A stretch of 64,000 nt of DNA from Chrysomallon squamiferum (Eukaryota > Mollusca > Gastropoda > Neomphalida > Peltospiridae). The notes beneath the pieces were generated by a model, which had not been told where the DNA came from, did no database searches, and saw only the letters and a list, made by a program, of their open reading frames with translations. The translations under genes were made by a program, and so were the position numbers. Of the stretch, positions 50,048 through 62,101 are shown piece after piece. How positions within the stretch are numbered: position 1 is the stretch's first letter; each line of letters opens with the position of its first letter. The stretch lies in contig CM022676.1 of NCBI GenBank assembly GCA_012295275.1, positions 10,236,086 through 10,300,085 on the forward strand, written 5' to 3'.

Positions 50048-50453
50048 GCTACTATACCTCCTACTACTGATAAAAACTATTAGTTACAAATTCACATTAA
50101 TTAAATACAGTTTATTTTTCTCAGCATTGTACAGAACATAAATAACTGCTATATTAATGGGATGAATTTTATTTGTCATACATGAGTCTAAGTTTAATCT
50201 GATAACCGTTAAATACGTCTGGGCAAAAATACATCAAGAAAAGTAATATAAATGTCTTAACGACTTAAAAAAAAAAAAAAAAAAAAAAGTTATTATTTGT
50301 GGATGTAGCTCATGGTGGACCCTTCAGATTTCCGAGATTCAGGTTTGTATTTGTTAAATTATTATTTTTGTTTGTTTGTCTGTCTGTTTGTTTATTTTGA
50401 TAATAAATTTATTTATTTATTTATTTATTTATTTATCTATTTTGTTTCGTTCG

Positions 50454-50493
<40 letters not shown>

Positions 50494-50940
50494 TTATTAT
50501 TATTGCTATTTTTGTTATGTTTTATTATTATTTTTTATGTATTTATTTTGTGTTTTTATTACTTATATAATTGTTTATTGTTTACTTATTTCTAATTTAC
50601 TCATTTTAATGTTATGCACTGTTTGTGTGAAGGTTTGTGTATGTACGTATATTATATCTTTGATATGTGTGTGTGTATGTGTACGTGTATGTAAAATGCA
50701 AGTATATCTTTCTGTATATGTTTGTGCGCGTGTGTGTACGTGAACGTGTATGTATATGAAAGCATACATATATGTTTCTCTCTCTCGCTCGCTCGCTCTC
50801 TCTCTCTCTCTCTTCTTTCTGTCGGAATCTCTTTCTCACTCGCTCGCTCGGTATGTGTGTGTGTCTGTGAATTTTAATTTGATAACGAGAATTTCTCTGT
50901 TTGAAATTAACTAACAACAGTTTTACGAGTTTCCTGTGAT
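48171..50940. other. Intergenic region before gene D
   Basis: AT-rich, with AAT runs (49090-49136), two ACT arrays (49668-49721 and 49979-50047) and TTA (50456-50490). A donor-like GAAAA|GTAAGT near 49374 could end a 5'UTR exon of gene D. No coding exon recognised. Confidence 0.5.
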
Positions 50941-50961
50941 GTATTTATTTTCAGAGTGAAA

Positions 50962-51279
50962 ATGGCGGCACATGGACGCAGTTTCGTAGTTACCGTACTT
51001 TGTCTAATAACCGTTACGTCGTCAATTAAATATTTCGTAACCGACATTGCTGTCTCCTCGTTCTTTTTTATACGTTCTAACCACGGAATGCCGGGTAATT
51101 ACGGTTTCGAACAGACGAAGAGAAGAAGCATCTTCGACTGCGCCAGAAGCTGTCAGGTCAATAACAACTGCTATTATTTCTTTTACAACAGTCAAACGAA
51201 ACTGTGCAAGCTTTCACGTTTCAGACTGAGTCCGGACGAGATCTTTGAAGGTAATTGGGAAACATGGAGGATGAAGTAG
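50962..51279 (+). CDS. Gene D: small secreted cysteine-rich protein, possibly PAN/apple-like
   Basis: The frame of 105 aa starts at ATG 50962 (GAAAATGGCGG), eight bases after an acceptor (TTTATTTTCAG ending 50954). It opens MAAHGRSFVVTVLCLITVTSS, a clear signal peptide, so the protein is probably secreted. The mature part has few Cys, in a pattern DCARSCQVNNNCYYFFYN....LCKL, which recalls the central part of PAN/apple domains (C..xC....C..F.Y....C.L). TAG ends at 51279. An AATAAA follows at 51552. It is the only gene in the interval between the Ig cluster and the calponin gene. Function is unknown, and the PAN assignment is a pattern match, not a search result. Confidence 0.65.
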   Translation: MAAHGRSFVVTVLCLITVTSSIKYFVTDIAVSSFFFIRSNHGMPGNYGFEQTKRRSIFDCARSCQVNNNCYYFFYNSQTKLCKLSRFRLSPDEIFEGNWETWRMK

Positions 51280-51282
51280 AAA

Positions 51283-51500
51283 CCCGCGTCACGTGACCTT
51301 GTGAATCTAGGATACAAGTAAGCTACGTGAAGATTATAACTGAATTTTCATACGCGAAACATGCATCACATGATCTTGTGATATTTAGGACGATAAATTA
51401 AGTGATGATTATAACTGAATTTTCATAGGAACATACATCACGTGATCTTGAGGATCTTGGACAGTGAGTTATGTAAAGTTTAAAACTGAATGTTACACAC
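51283..51500. repeat. Three diverged ~75-bp repeats with CACGTG-like boxes
   Basis: Units begin near 51288, 51366 and 51431 with GTCACGTGACCTTG, ATCACATGATCTTG and ATCACGTGATCTTG, and include ATAACTGAATTTTCAT. They lie in the probable 3'UTR of gene D. Confidence 0.7.
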
Positions 51501-51551
51501 TGTCATGGCGAAGTATGTTCGTAAAAGTAGTATTTCGTGACTGAGATATGT

Positions 51552-51557
51552 AATAAA
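51552..51557 (+). terminator. Candidate poly(A) signal of gene D
   Basis: AATAAA occurs 270 bases after the stop, following three diverged copies of a roughly 75-bp repeat in the likely 3'UTR. Confidence 0.4.
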
Positions 51558-51758
51558 ATAATTTTAACTGTCATCTCAGTTTACTGATTTCATGTTTTAC
51601 TGTTTTACCTATATTATTATTGTTGTTGTTGTTGTTATTATTGTTGTTGTTGTTGTTGTTAATAATTGTTTAATGTTCTAAGTCTTCACTTCTTCTTTTC
51701 CCCTTTTTTTAAATTACAAAATACAATAACAGTATTAATAACAACAACAACAACAGCA

Positions 51759-51804
<46 letters not shown>

Positions 51805-51872
51805 TAACAACTGTAATAGTTTTGTATTACCGGCAGTAGTAGTAGTAGTAGTAGTAACAATACCAAAATAAA

Positions 51873-51921
<49 letters not shown>

Positions 51922-52458
51922 TAATAACAACTGTACTAGTTTAGTAGTAGTAGTAGTAGTGGTAGTGGTAGTAGTAGTAGTAACAATACCAAAAATAAAT
52001 ACAAATTAGATTTCAACATTCAGTAATATTTTCCATTTGTTAATATAACTTTATGTATTCAGAGTATTAATACAGATGCTTTAGATACATACATTTTACT
52101 TATTTATTAAACCTTTAAATAGGATATATTCACAGCAGCATCTTTTATTTATTAAATAAATCTAAATATACTCTAATAGTCTTTCTCGGTTATCTGTCCT
52201 GAATATCTTCTGTGGACTTTTAAGACATCAATAATAATAGCTTAGTAAAGACATAAACCTACATATCATCAATATTGCATGTTTTAGATTACTTTCTTTC
52301 ACTATCAGATCATCGAAAACAGTTTGTTGTACATGCATATATACATTCGTACGTACAGACAGACAGGCAGAAGAAAACAATAACATACATTTCTAAACAC
52401 GTAGATAGGTACACACATTTTTTCATACATATAAACACACGTACAAACACACATATAT

Positions 52459-52519
<61 letters not shown>

Positions 52520-52782
52520 CAATAACAGTAGCTGTTGTTATAGTAGTAGTTGTAATATTATTAGTAGTAGTAGTTGTTGTTGTTGTTGTTGCTGTAATAG
52601 TAGCTGGGCAGATCCAGCTTCTATGATGAGCGGCAGTCCATGACAGAAAGGGGGGAGTCCATAACGTTAAGAAAAGGCGATACTGAAAAATTGCACAAGA
52701 TCACATGGACCATAACATAATAGTGCTACAACAGAGACGCGGGCAGACGTACTCTACAGTGTTCCATACACTGACAGAAATC
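51558..52782. repeat. AAT/TAG/TC microsatellite region
   Basis: GTT and AAT runs, two AGTAGTAGT blocks (51838-51856 and 51943-51981), and a TC run 52463-52516. No gene recognised. Confidence 0.8.
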
Positions 52783-53528
52783 TTTAAAAACTAAAGACGC
52801 GATGAAAACGCGAGGGGTACCTTTTCCAAAGTGGAATCACATTTTCTCCGCACGTGGCAAAAATGGGGCGAAGCTATCCGAAAGTGCTGCAAGGGTTGCC
52901 CCACCCAAGGGGAACAACTCATTTCCGAAACGTGCAAAAAACAACAACAAAAAAACCCGCACATATTTTGAAAATTTGCTCGTTTATTTTTTCACACGCA
53001 TTTTCAAAACGTGCCGCACCTTTTGTAAATGTTGGAAACGTGTTTGCCACGCTCGCCCCGACGGCGCGTACCTTTTGCACACGTTGAAATATTTTTCCCC
53101 GACCCCCGGGCATAGTGCCACATGGCTTTTCAGTTTTTGAAAACCGAATATTTTCAAGACGCGATGAAAATGCGAGGGGTACCTTTTTCAAAGTGGAAAA
53201 CAAATTTCTGCGCACGTAGTAAAAATGGGGCGCACCTACCCAAAAGTGGAGCAAGGGTTGCCCCATACGGGTGAAAAGTGACGCGCGGCCCACCCAAAGG
53301 GGAACAACTCTTTACCAACACCTACCAAAAAGTGGGGCATGTCCGAAATGAGTTGTTCCCCTTGGTTGGCGCGTCCGGCACTCTTCACCCGTGTGGGGCA
53401 ACCCTTGCCTAACTTTTGGGTAGTTGCGCCCTATTTTTACCACGTGCGGAGAAAAAGTTATTGCACTTTGAAGAAGGTACCTCTCGCATATTCATCGCGT
53501 CTTGAAAAAATTCGGTTTTCAAAAACTG
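52783..53528. mobile_element. Foldback (inverted-repeat) element, GC-richer than surroundings
   Basis: 53131-53330 and the complement of 53340-53528 are long imperfect inverted copies. Both begin CAGTTTTTGAAAACCGAAT, then AAGACGCGATGAA. A third, direct copy of the arm lies at 52783-52930. Shared modules include AAGGGTTGCCCCA and GGGGAACAACTC. There is no transposase. Open frames here are translations of the repeat and not genes. Confidence 0.75.
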
Positions 53529-55461
53529 TAATGAATAATCATAAATAAATAATATGACTGTGTTTAAACAAAATATTAAACTGTTAGTTTTCATTGAGCT
53601 CTCTACTAAATTAAACATTTGTACTTACTGTTCAGTTTGATTAATTTTCTGTATTAAATATTAATGAAAAATTATTCTTATTATTATTAAATTATTAATA
53701 AAATTAATTTTTTTTTTTTTTTTTTTTTTAAAGTAAAAAAGTAGAACATACCATTAATAATAATAAAAAATTAGGTTGGTATTATCTTTCCTTTTTACTT
53801 TTCTTTTTCTTTCGTTCTTTTTATTTTATTTTTTTCTTTCTTTGTTTATTTCCTTTTTTCGTTATTTTCTTCTTCTTCTTCTTTCTTTTTCATGGGTTAT
53901 AAACTATGTTCGATTACAGATGTACATTAAACCAGTTTAAGTGCAAATCGAACACGCTCTAGCGTACAGGAATATGTTTCATTGGTACATTTAACAGAAC
54001 TGGTTTTAATACATTATTTATGTTTTATGATAGCAACTACTGTACAACAAATTTAGGAAACAAGCTAACAATTGAATGTATACTGCTTATAATTTAACGT
54101 GTGTTTTTATAACTCAGTCACATGCACAATATGTAAGTGGTTCGTAAGTTGTCGTACGTAACATTCTTTTCTCTGTACCTGTAAGTGGACTATCAGTTTC
54201 ATTTTTTTCTTTTTTATCTGTACACGGTCTGTATCACTGTACAGTTTTGTCACTGCATCCGAACTGATATCAGACGCTCGAATCTCATCAATGGTAAGAT
54301 TAGTAAGTTCGTAACAGAAAAGAAGAAAAAAAAAAAAAAAAAAAAAATAATAATAATAATAATTTGTTCTCCGGTGGCAGCGGGTTCTTGTATAGTGTAG
54401 AAATGAATCGGACAAAGTATTCAGTCCTAGATGCATGTATACATTATAAACACATTCTCTTCCTTAATAACTGACACGAAATTATACCACAGTACATCTG
54501 CTGGTTTAAATACAGCTTACGTTTTACAGTTACACCATAACAACGACAGTTTGCAAGCAGTTCATATCCCAAAGTACGAAGGGACACTGCAAAATTTGTA
54601 AATAATTTTCTCTTCTACTAAACAATATTTTCTAATTCTTTTTCTTCTTCTTTTTTTTTGTTTTTGTTTTTTTGTTGTTGTTTTTTTTTGTTTTGTTTTT
54701 TCTTACTGCGGAATAAGGGCGACCCTGAAACCCCTACATTATTAATTTTGGATCAGCCCCTGATCAGCAAGTCCCGACCTTCCAAAACACATTTGTGTTA
54801 GGTTTCGCATACCTCAAGTACTTACTTGGCTTCGTATCCACTGCGCAATATCTGCGCGTAATTAACTCAGACTCGATTGCATGTTTTTCATCTGGCAGAC
54901 GAGAATATATTTTTCTTCTAGAATCTTCCTTGAACCGCTGCCAGTTTGCCGCGCTATGCGTGCGGAAATCTCGCACGAAATGTTGTTTCGCGATACTTTT
55001 AATTTTTTTTTGTTTTTCAGTTTTTCTTCTTTTTTTTTGACAGTATTTGTTCATTTCGCGGTTCTGTTTCAGTGTTAGGGCATTCACGTGACCTGATGTC
55101 AGTTTGGTAAAAGGTTATGTATGGAAGCTGTGCCCGTGTTTGAATAATAATAATAATAAAATGTTAGATACAGTTCTTCAGGTGTAACCAATAAAAACAT
55201 GCAAATCGAGTTAACGCCCTTCCTTTTTCTTTTTTCTTTTTTTTGTTTTTTCCCATGGATTTTTTTTTTTTTTTGTTTTTTCAGATTAGTTCCTTCTTTG
55301 TTTTATTTATTTATTTATTTATTATTTCAGAACAGTGTCGAAAGACTAGGTTATCAAAGATTATGGTTTGATAAATTCTGTTTATGGGATGGTACGTACT
55401 AAACAACACTTGCCGCTGCGTTTTCTCTCATTATCTCTATGAATCTTAACCTGAAAACATA

Positions 55462-55540
<79 letters not shown>

Positions 55541-55621
55541 CTCCAAAAACGAAACACTGTTCATGTATTTGGCATAAATAAATAAATAAATAAATTTAAA
55601 TACGTACGATGTTTCATCTTA

Positions 55622-55652
<31 letters not shown>

Positions 55653-56308
55653 TTTAATTTTATTTGAATTTATTTTATTTTATTACTTCTTCTTCAAACA
55701 CTTCTCCTCTATTTTGAAATAGAAATGCCAACAACATTTACAGAAGAAATCATGTTGCTTCTTAACCCATACCGTATTTAAATTTCCAGAATTATATTTC
55801 TTAATATATCGTTAAAAATGTATTCATATATTCATTCATTCCGTTTAAAATGTTCCTGTCTTAACAGGTAACAAATGTCTATTTTATTCTTAACAGCATG
55901 AAAGTTTGCAAGCGCAAATCCGTTTTTCGTTTCCTGATGGTTTTGTTTACTATAATTATCACGGAATTCTGAAAATGTCGTATACAGTGATCTATCATCA
56001 AAGCATGGACCAAAACAATCACCATTGCTTGTTACTTGCTGTAAGATAATATTTACTAAACAGAACAGTGTTTATCTAGCAGAACGGATAGTAACTGCTA
56101 ACTGGCGTTTGGCTGAAGATAAGTTCGGTAAAATACAGATCTGAGTGTTTTGTTACTAGCCGTTTTGAAGACACTGATGTGTTTTTCTGTTTTTACGTTA
56201 CAACTGTTTGGCATTTCATGTTGGTAGGTGTGGGTGGAAAGACTCGTAACAAGTGCAAGGTTTATTTCAAGAAGATATGCTTTGCATGAATGCTTCTAGA
56301 TATATACT

Positions 56309-56348
<40 letters not shown>

Positions 56349-57758
56349 TAGATACACAGAGAAGCACAAATTCACCATATATACACATGTGTAGATAAAT
56401 ATACACGCATTCCTACCTACCTACTTACTTACAAACATAAACAAATTATTTAACATATATTTATGCATTGCTAACAATGCATGTGTCAAAACAAAACAAG
56501 CAATAAAACAAAGAAAAGAATAGAAAAATAAATAAATAAATAAATAAATAAATGAAAACAAATTTTTGCAATCATAATGCACAGTAAGAGCAACCTTGAC
56601 CTTTCAGTGTGTTTTTTTCTTTCTTTCGTTATCAATTCTTTCCTTTTATTCGTTCCTTCTTTCTTTCTTTCTTTCTTTCTTTTTTGTTTTTGTTTCTATC
56701 AAAGCCAGTATTCTAAGATGAAGAAGAAGAAAACAAGACAGTTAAATTGAACAGTAACTTTATTCAAACATCGATTGAGATGCAAGTTAAACAGACACGC
56801 CATGGCGACCTGTTCTCATTAACATCACTCTGGTATTCATGCGCACGATCCTTTGATTATAGTTCCTGCGCAATATTTTCCGGAAATACTCCGATGCGTT
56901 GAGAGTCATACTAGATCAACGGAGAGAAAAAAAAAAAAAAAAAAATGATACTAAAAATTTAGGAACTAATAAATGTTATTCAGACAGTATTCAGCCAATA
57001 AGCTTGGTTTTCCGACATATATGCCTGTGAGATAGTTAATTTAAACATCGATGGTCGGGAAAGAGCCAAATTATAAAACACAAAAGAACGTATGAAAGCT
57101 CGAAAACAAAATCAGCTTCCAAACACATTATTCTCCGTTATTTAATTTTGTTTGTTTATTTAGTAGCCGATATTACTGTAATTTCCGAACATATCCGAAA
57201 GTTGCCGAACATATCCGAGTATTTCCGAACATAGCCGATCATTTCCGAACAAAAGGACATCGTATAATTTCACATTTCTTGAAACTGTATTGTTCATCTA
57301 GTGATACTTTCTTCCATGGAGCACATATCAGTGTATTGAAAAATTAACTGCTTAAATAAATTATACACATTCTGTTCTCTCTTCATCGTCTGCATGTTGT
57401 GTATTATAGTTTTGCATTAAAAAAAAAAAAACAAAAAAAAAAAAAAAAAAATCATTTTAATATAAAAAAAATTATAGTTGAAAGTAAAGACATTTCAACG
57501 GCATAAAAAATGTACTAATGAAAGCACTATGATAGCAGTAATAGATATGAAAATATTTGTGTACACTTTAAATTTCACATTAAGATAAAATCGAATCAAG
57601 AATTAAATTTTTATAACATTAACTGCATATTGATCAACATTTACTTTCAAAACTAATACAACTTATCGATCTGCCATCTATTATTCGTCTTGTCACAATA
57701 ATCCTGTGAAATCGTCACGATTTACGTATTCAATTGTCTATATCGATGGTTTGAAAAT

Positions 57759-57794
<36 letters not shown>

Positions 57795-60275
57795 AAAACA
57801 AATAACATTAAAAACAACCTTTTGATTATAACACAATTAAAAGTGTACATACGACATGTAATTCCAATAAATATAATAAACTTTTTTTTTAAATAGAAAT
57901 TTAGACAATTTGATAATTTAAAAAACAATCCTAGTTAAACATAGTATAATTCAATTTTTTACTAATTCTACTTTGGTGGCGTGTAAATTCAACTTAAGGA
58001 AAATTGAAGGTGAATTTCTCAGTAGCACAATGTTTTATAACTTTAAGAAAAATCACATGTTTTTAGCTGTTAAAATATACGAAGGGTTCAACATGCCAAT
58101 TACAAAATAAGCAGTTTTGATTACCTCTCTTTCACAGAGAAGATGAGTTTATAAATGAAATACAAACGTAAAACGTAGAGTTTCTATGACGTAATATTTC
58201 TCTATATGTTCATATTTAATCTTCACACACAAAAATCTAACAATATCAAATAGAGAAAAAAAAAAAAAAAAGAAAAAAAAAAAAAAAAAAAAAAAGGAAA
58301 GCATTTATTATTAATATCTGCCCAAAATGTTTTACAAGCCAAAAAAACAAAATTAACATTTCTCCACGGATTCATTACGTCAACAAATCATTTATATATA
58401 TAACTTCAAACAATACCGCGGATTACAATTATGTATTCATCCAACAACTGAAAGAAAACTCGTTTAAAATACAGACGTTATGAACTGAACGAAATCACTC
58501 GATGAAATACAAAACAGTGCGAAGTTTTAATGACACAATGAAACAGCACGATCGAACACCTTGTTAACAAATTCAGAATAACTACTCGTTTGAGTAAGCT
58601 GTGATAACGTTCGGTAGGCTGTGGTAACTGTTGGTAAGCTGTAACAACGGTTTGGCGTGGGCTGCAGTAGTGCTTGGTAGGCTGTAAGTCACTTTTTGTA
58701 AGATGTAGTAACGTTTGCTAAACTTTGAGCAAGTTGTAAGTAAAATCTGGAAGTCCGTAGTGTTAAGTTAATAACATATTTCACTGTGTTGTTATTTTTA
58801 GTAACATAGAGTACGCTGTGGTACGCATATTAAGGCTGCGGTACGTGTATTAACGCTGTGGTACGTGTATTAACGCTGTGGTACGTGTATTAACGCTGTG
58901 GTACGTGTATTAACGCTGTGGTACGTATATTAACGCTGTGGTACGTATATTAACGCTGTGCTAACGTGCAAGAAGGCTACGTTAACGCGTAGACGGCTCT
59001 AGTAAGCTTCAATACGATAGAGTAGGCTGTGGTAGCATGTAACAAGGCTGCGGTAATGTGTATAAGCATACAATTAACCGTTTTACGATGTAGTTAAGTT
59101 TTAATATGTAACAGGATTAAATAGTATTTAAAAGGCTGCGGTGAGTGACATTAAGACAATAGCTGTAGAATTATACAGTATGCTGTTGTAATCTGTAACA
59201 ACGTATAACACAGTCTTACCTGTAGCAATATACAGTAATGCACATTAAGCTGTGTTGACATGTATAAAGACGTATTAACATCAAGTAAGCTGTAGTAAGC
59301 TGCATTAGCATGTATTTTACAAGGAAGCTGTATTAACGTGTACATATATAGTAACTTCTTCGTTTTAATCTAAAACAACATAGACTTAGTGGTAGTAAGT
59401 TAACGTAAGCTTAAGTAACATCATAGTAACTTGATCTTTAGTAATAAAGTACAGACCGTCATTGTTTAGAGAATATCAAAATGTAAATCTTTTATATATA
59501 TTTAATATATTATATATATAAATATATATAAAGAGAATTTACTAAGTGTTTTTCTAAATTAATTTCATTGCAGCGGGCAATAAAATATCAGTAAAATTAA
59601 GTTTACGTTAGCATACAAATTTTTTTTCTTTTTTTTAAAATAAAAAAACCCATATATGTTTATTTTATTACAAAATAACAAAAATAAATAATTATTATTT
59701 TCAAGTTTTAACTACTGTTTATTTTTTTAGGTGTTCTTTCATAAATAAATAAATAAATAAATAATAACCAGTCACACAAAATATATTGCAGACATATACA
59801 GGTCATAAGTTGAGCAGGTGAAAACAAAAATGCGAAGAAGCTATCTAAAAATAAATTTAAAAATGCGTCGCTGAAACGTATACTGACCAACAAAAGAAAA
59901 TTACTACTATTGTATATTTGGTGACGCTGTTTTCATTATATAAAGACGGCTGCAAATCGAACAACTGCGTATACATTGCATTGTGGGTATAACGAAGTAA
60001 GTATTGCATTTTCTTTTGACTGTCAGTATACAGATGCGACTATTGAATCAAGACACGAAAATAAAATAAAAGCGAAGAACCACATCTAACATTTTTTTTT
60101 TTTTTTTTTTTTTTTTACATACAGATATTTGCATAAATTTTTATCGGTTTTTCATGATGTCCAAAGATCACTGTAAGTTTTATATTTTTCTTCAGCGTGT
60201 CCAAAATTAAAAAAAAAAAACAAAAAAAAAACCAATTAAAATAAAATGTCCAACACAGTCCGTCATTCAGATCGT
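53529..60275. other. Long noncoding region upstream of the calponin 3' end
   Basis: It contains a TC run 55469-55536, TA 56315-56344, five TTTCCGAACATATCCGA-type units at 57181-57250, several poly-A tracts, a 20-bp minisatellite at 58810-58975, and a T run at 60090-60117. A 107-codon minus frame (54764-55087) is Lys/Arg-rich and unrecognised. A short frame at 55898 (24 codons, basic then hydrophobic) follows an acceptor-like site. Part should be the calponin 3'UTR. Confidence 0.5.
58810..58975. repeat. 20-bp minisatellite, seven or more copies
   Basis: TACGTGTATTAACGCTGTGG repeats almost perfectly. More diverged GCTGTGGTAA-type units extend on both sides, from about 58590 to 59340. Confidence 0.88.
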
Positions 60276-61163
60276 TTAGTACTGTCCCTTGATGTCCCTC
60301 TTTCCGTAGCCCATTCCAGCTTGACTGGCTCCTTGGTTCGATCCGTACTGGAGGTTGATGGTAGCTTTGGATGCCTGGGACATGTCTTCCACAGCGATGT
60401 CTGCAACGTGTCTCTGCCCGCCCATCGACATTCCAGCTTGACTAGCACCCCTGTTAGACCCCGCCTGCAGTCCGATCACACCCTGCCCCGCCCTGGACGC
60501 CTCCCCTGTTTTGATGTCGGCAATGTGACGTACAGCTCCCATGGCCATACCTGCTTGGCTAGCGCCTTTGTTACTTCCGGCCTGAAGACCAATCACCGTT
60601 TGTCCTTCCCTGCTCATGTCGTCTGCTCTGATATCGGCAATATGGCGGACGCCACCCATTGCCATACCTGCTTGGCTAGCGCCTTTGTTACTTCCGGCTT
60701 GTAGACCAATCACCGTTTGTCCTTCCCTGCTCATGTCGTCTGCTCTGATATCGGCAATATGGCGGACGCCACCCATTGCCATACCTGCTTGGCTAGCGCC
60801 TTTGTTACTTCCGGCCTGAAGACCAATCATCGTTTGTCCTTCCCTGCTCATGTCGTCTGCTCTGATATCGGCAATATGGCGGACTCCACCCATTGCCATA
60901 CCTGCTTGGCTAGCACCTTTGTTACTTCCGGCCTGAAGACCAATGACAGACATACCTTCTTTTGACATGTCGTCTGTTTTGATGTCGGCAATATGGCGGG
61001 ATGCTCCCATTTTCATGCCTGCCTGTGACGCGCATTTGTTTGTTCCTGCTTGAAGACCAATGATTCCAGCTCCAGCTCTCAGCTGTTCTTCTGTGAAATG
61101 ATATTCTTGTTTTTCTGATGGTTTGGGGCCGCAGGTTGGACCGGTAAATCCGTGACGTTGTGC
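60276..61163 (-). CDS. Calponin gene last exon: seven calponin repeats and stop
   Basis: The minus-strand acceptor TTTGTTTAG precedes GCACAACGTCAC. It is 888 bp, 295 codons plus stop. Repeats 3 to 5 are nearly identical at DNA level (117-bp period), repeat 1 has Cys in place of the usual Gly, and the last is the divergent N-L-Q-Y-G-S-N-Q form found at the C end in relatives. Confidence 0.92.
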   Translation of the reverse strand, partial: AQRHGFTGPTCGPKPSEKQEYHFTEEQLRAGAGIIGLQAGTNKCASQAGMKMGASRHIADIKTDDMSKEGMSVIGLQAGSNKGASQAGMAMGGVRHIADIRADDMSREGQTMIGLQAGSNKGASQAGMAMGGVRHIADIRADDMSREGQTVIGLQAGSNKGASQAGMAMGGVRHIADIRADDMSREGQTVIGLQAGSNKGASQAGMAMGAVRHIADIKTGEASRAGQGVIGLQAGSNRGASQAGMSMGGQRHVADIAVEDMSQASKATINLQYGSNQGASQAGMGYGKRDIKGQY

Positions 61164-61180
61164 CTAAACAAACAGACAAA

Positions 61181-61216
<36 letters not shown>

Positions 61217-62055
61217 ATTTATAAATAAAGAAAGAAACAACAACGAAAAACAAAACAATGAATGAATGAATGAATAAATAAATAAATAAATAATATTTAT
61301 AAATAAAGACAGAAACATAAAAAACAATGAATGAATGAATGAATGAATGAATAAATAAATGAGCGAACCTAAGAAAGAACAAAACTAAGATAGCGGAAAG
61401 AAAGAAGGATGTTGTTACTATTACAATGTTGTTTTGTTTCTCTTTTGTTTTTTTTTGTTGTTTTTTTCAAAATGAAAATAATGAAAATTGTTTAAGTAAC
61501 AAACAGGTAGAAGGATCATTAAAATTCTTCACTGATCAAATTAATATCTTTAGCAAGTAATAAAAACACTATCAAGTATTTTAACCGTCATAAAGATAGC
61601 TTATCTAACTCATTTGTCATTCAATTTATGTCATGAATATTGTAGACAAATGTTATTAAACCAAATAAATTACTGATATTACCATAATATATACTATGTA
61701 CTCAAGCATTATAAGTAAACATGTTATAACGTCATAATATGTAGACATACAGTATTACGTCATACTAATCGATGTTGTAAGTTATTATACTCTGTACATT
61801 ATGACATCGCAATAAACGAAGTAGAAACATTATTATGACATCATAATTAACAAAGTAGTCAGGTATTATGACGTGATAATAAACGAATTAGTCATATATT
61901 ATAACGTCATACTCGTCTTATATTGTGACGTCATAATACACGATTTAGTTATATTTTCACTCCACAACGGAATGGCTAGGTATGCATTTTAAATAACTTT
62001 TAAAAAGATATATAAAGTTTATTTTATTTTACTTTATAATTACCTTATTAATTAA

Positions 62056-62101
<46 letters not shown>

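Noticed and set aside
52802-53618. Open frames of 70-124 codons in the GC-richer island
   Set aside because: They overlap on both strands and follow the inverted-repeat element; no domain or splice support.
58810-58975. Regularly spaced repeats that superficially recall a CRISPR array
   Set aside because: Contiguous 20-bp tandem units without unique spacers, in animal DNA.
60246-60965. Plus-strand frames over the calponin exon
   Set aside because: They are antisense shadows of the 117-bp coding repeat.
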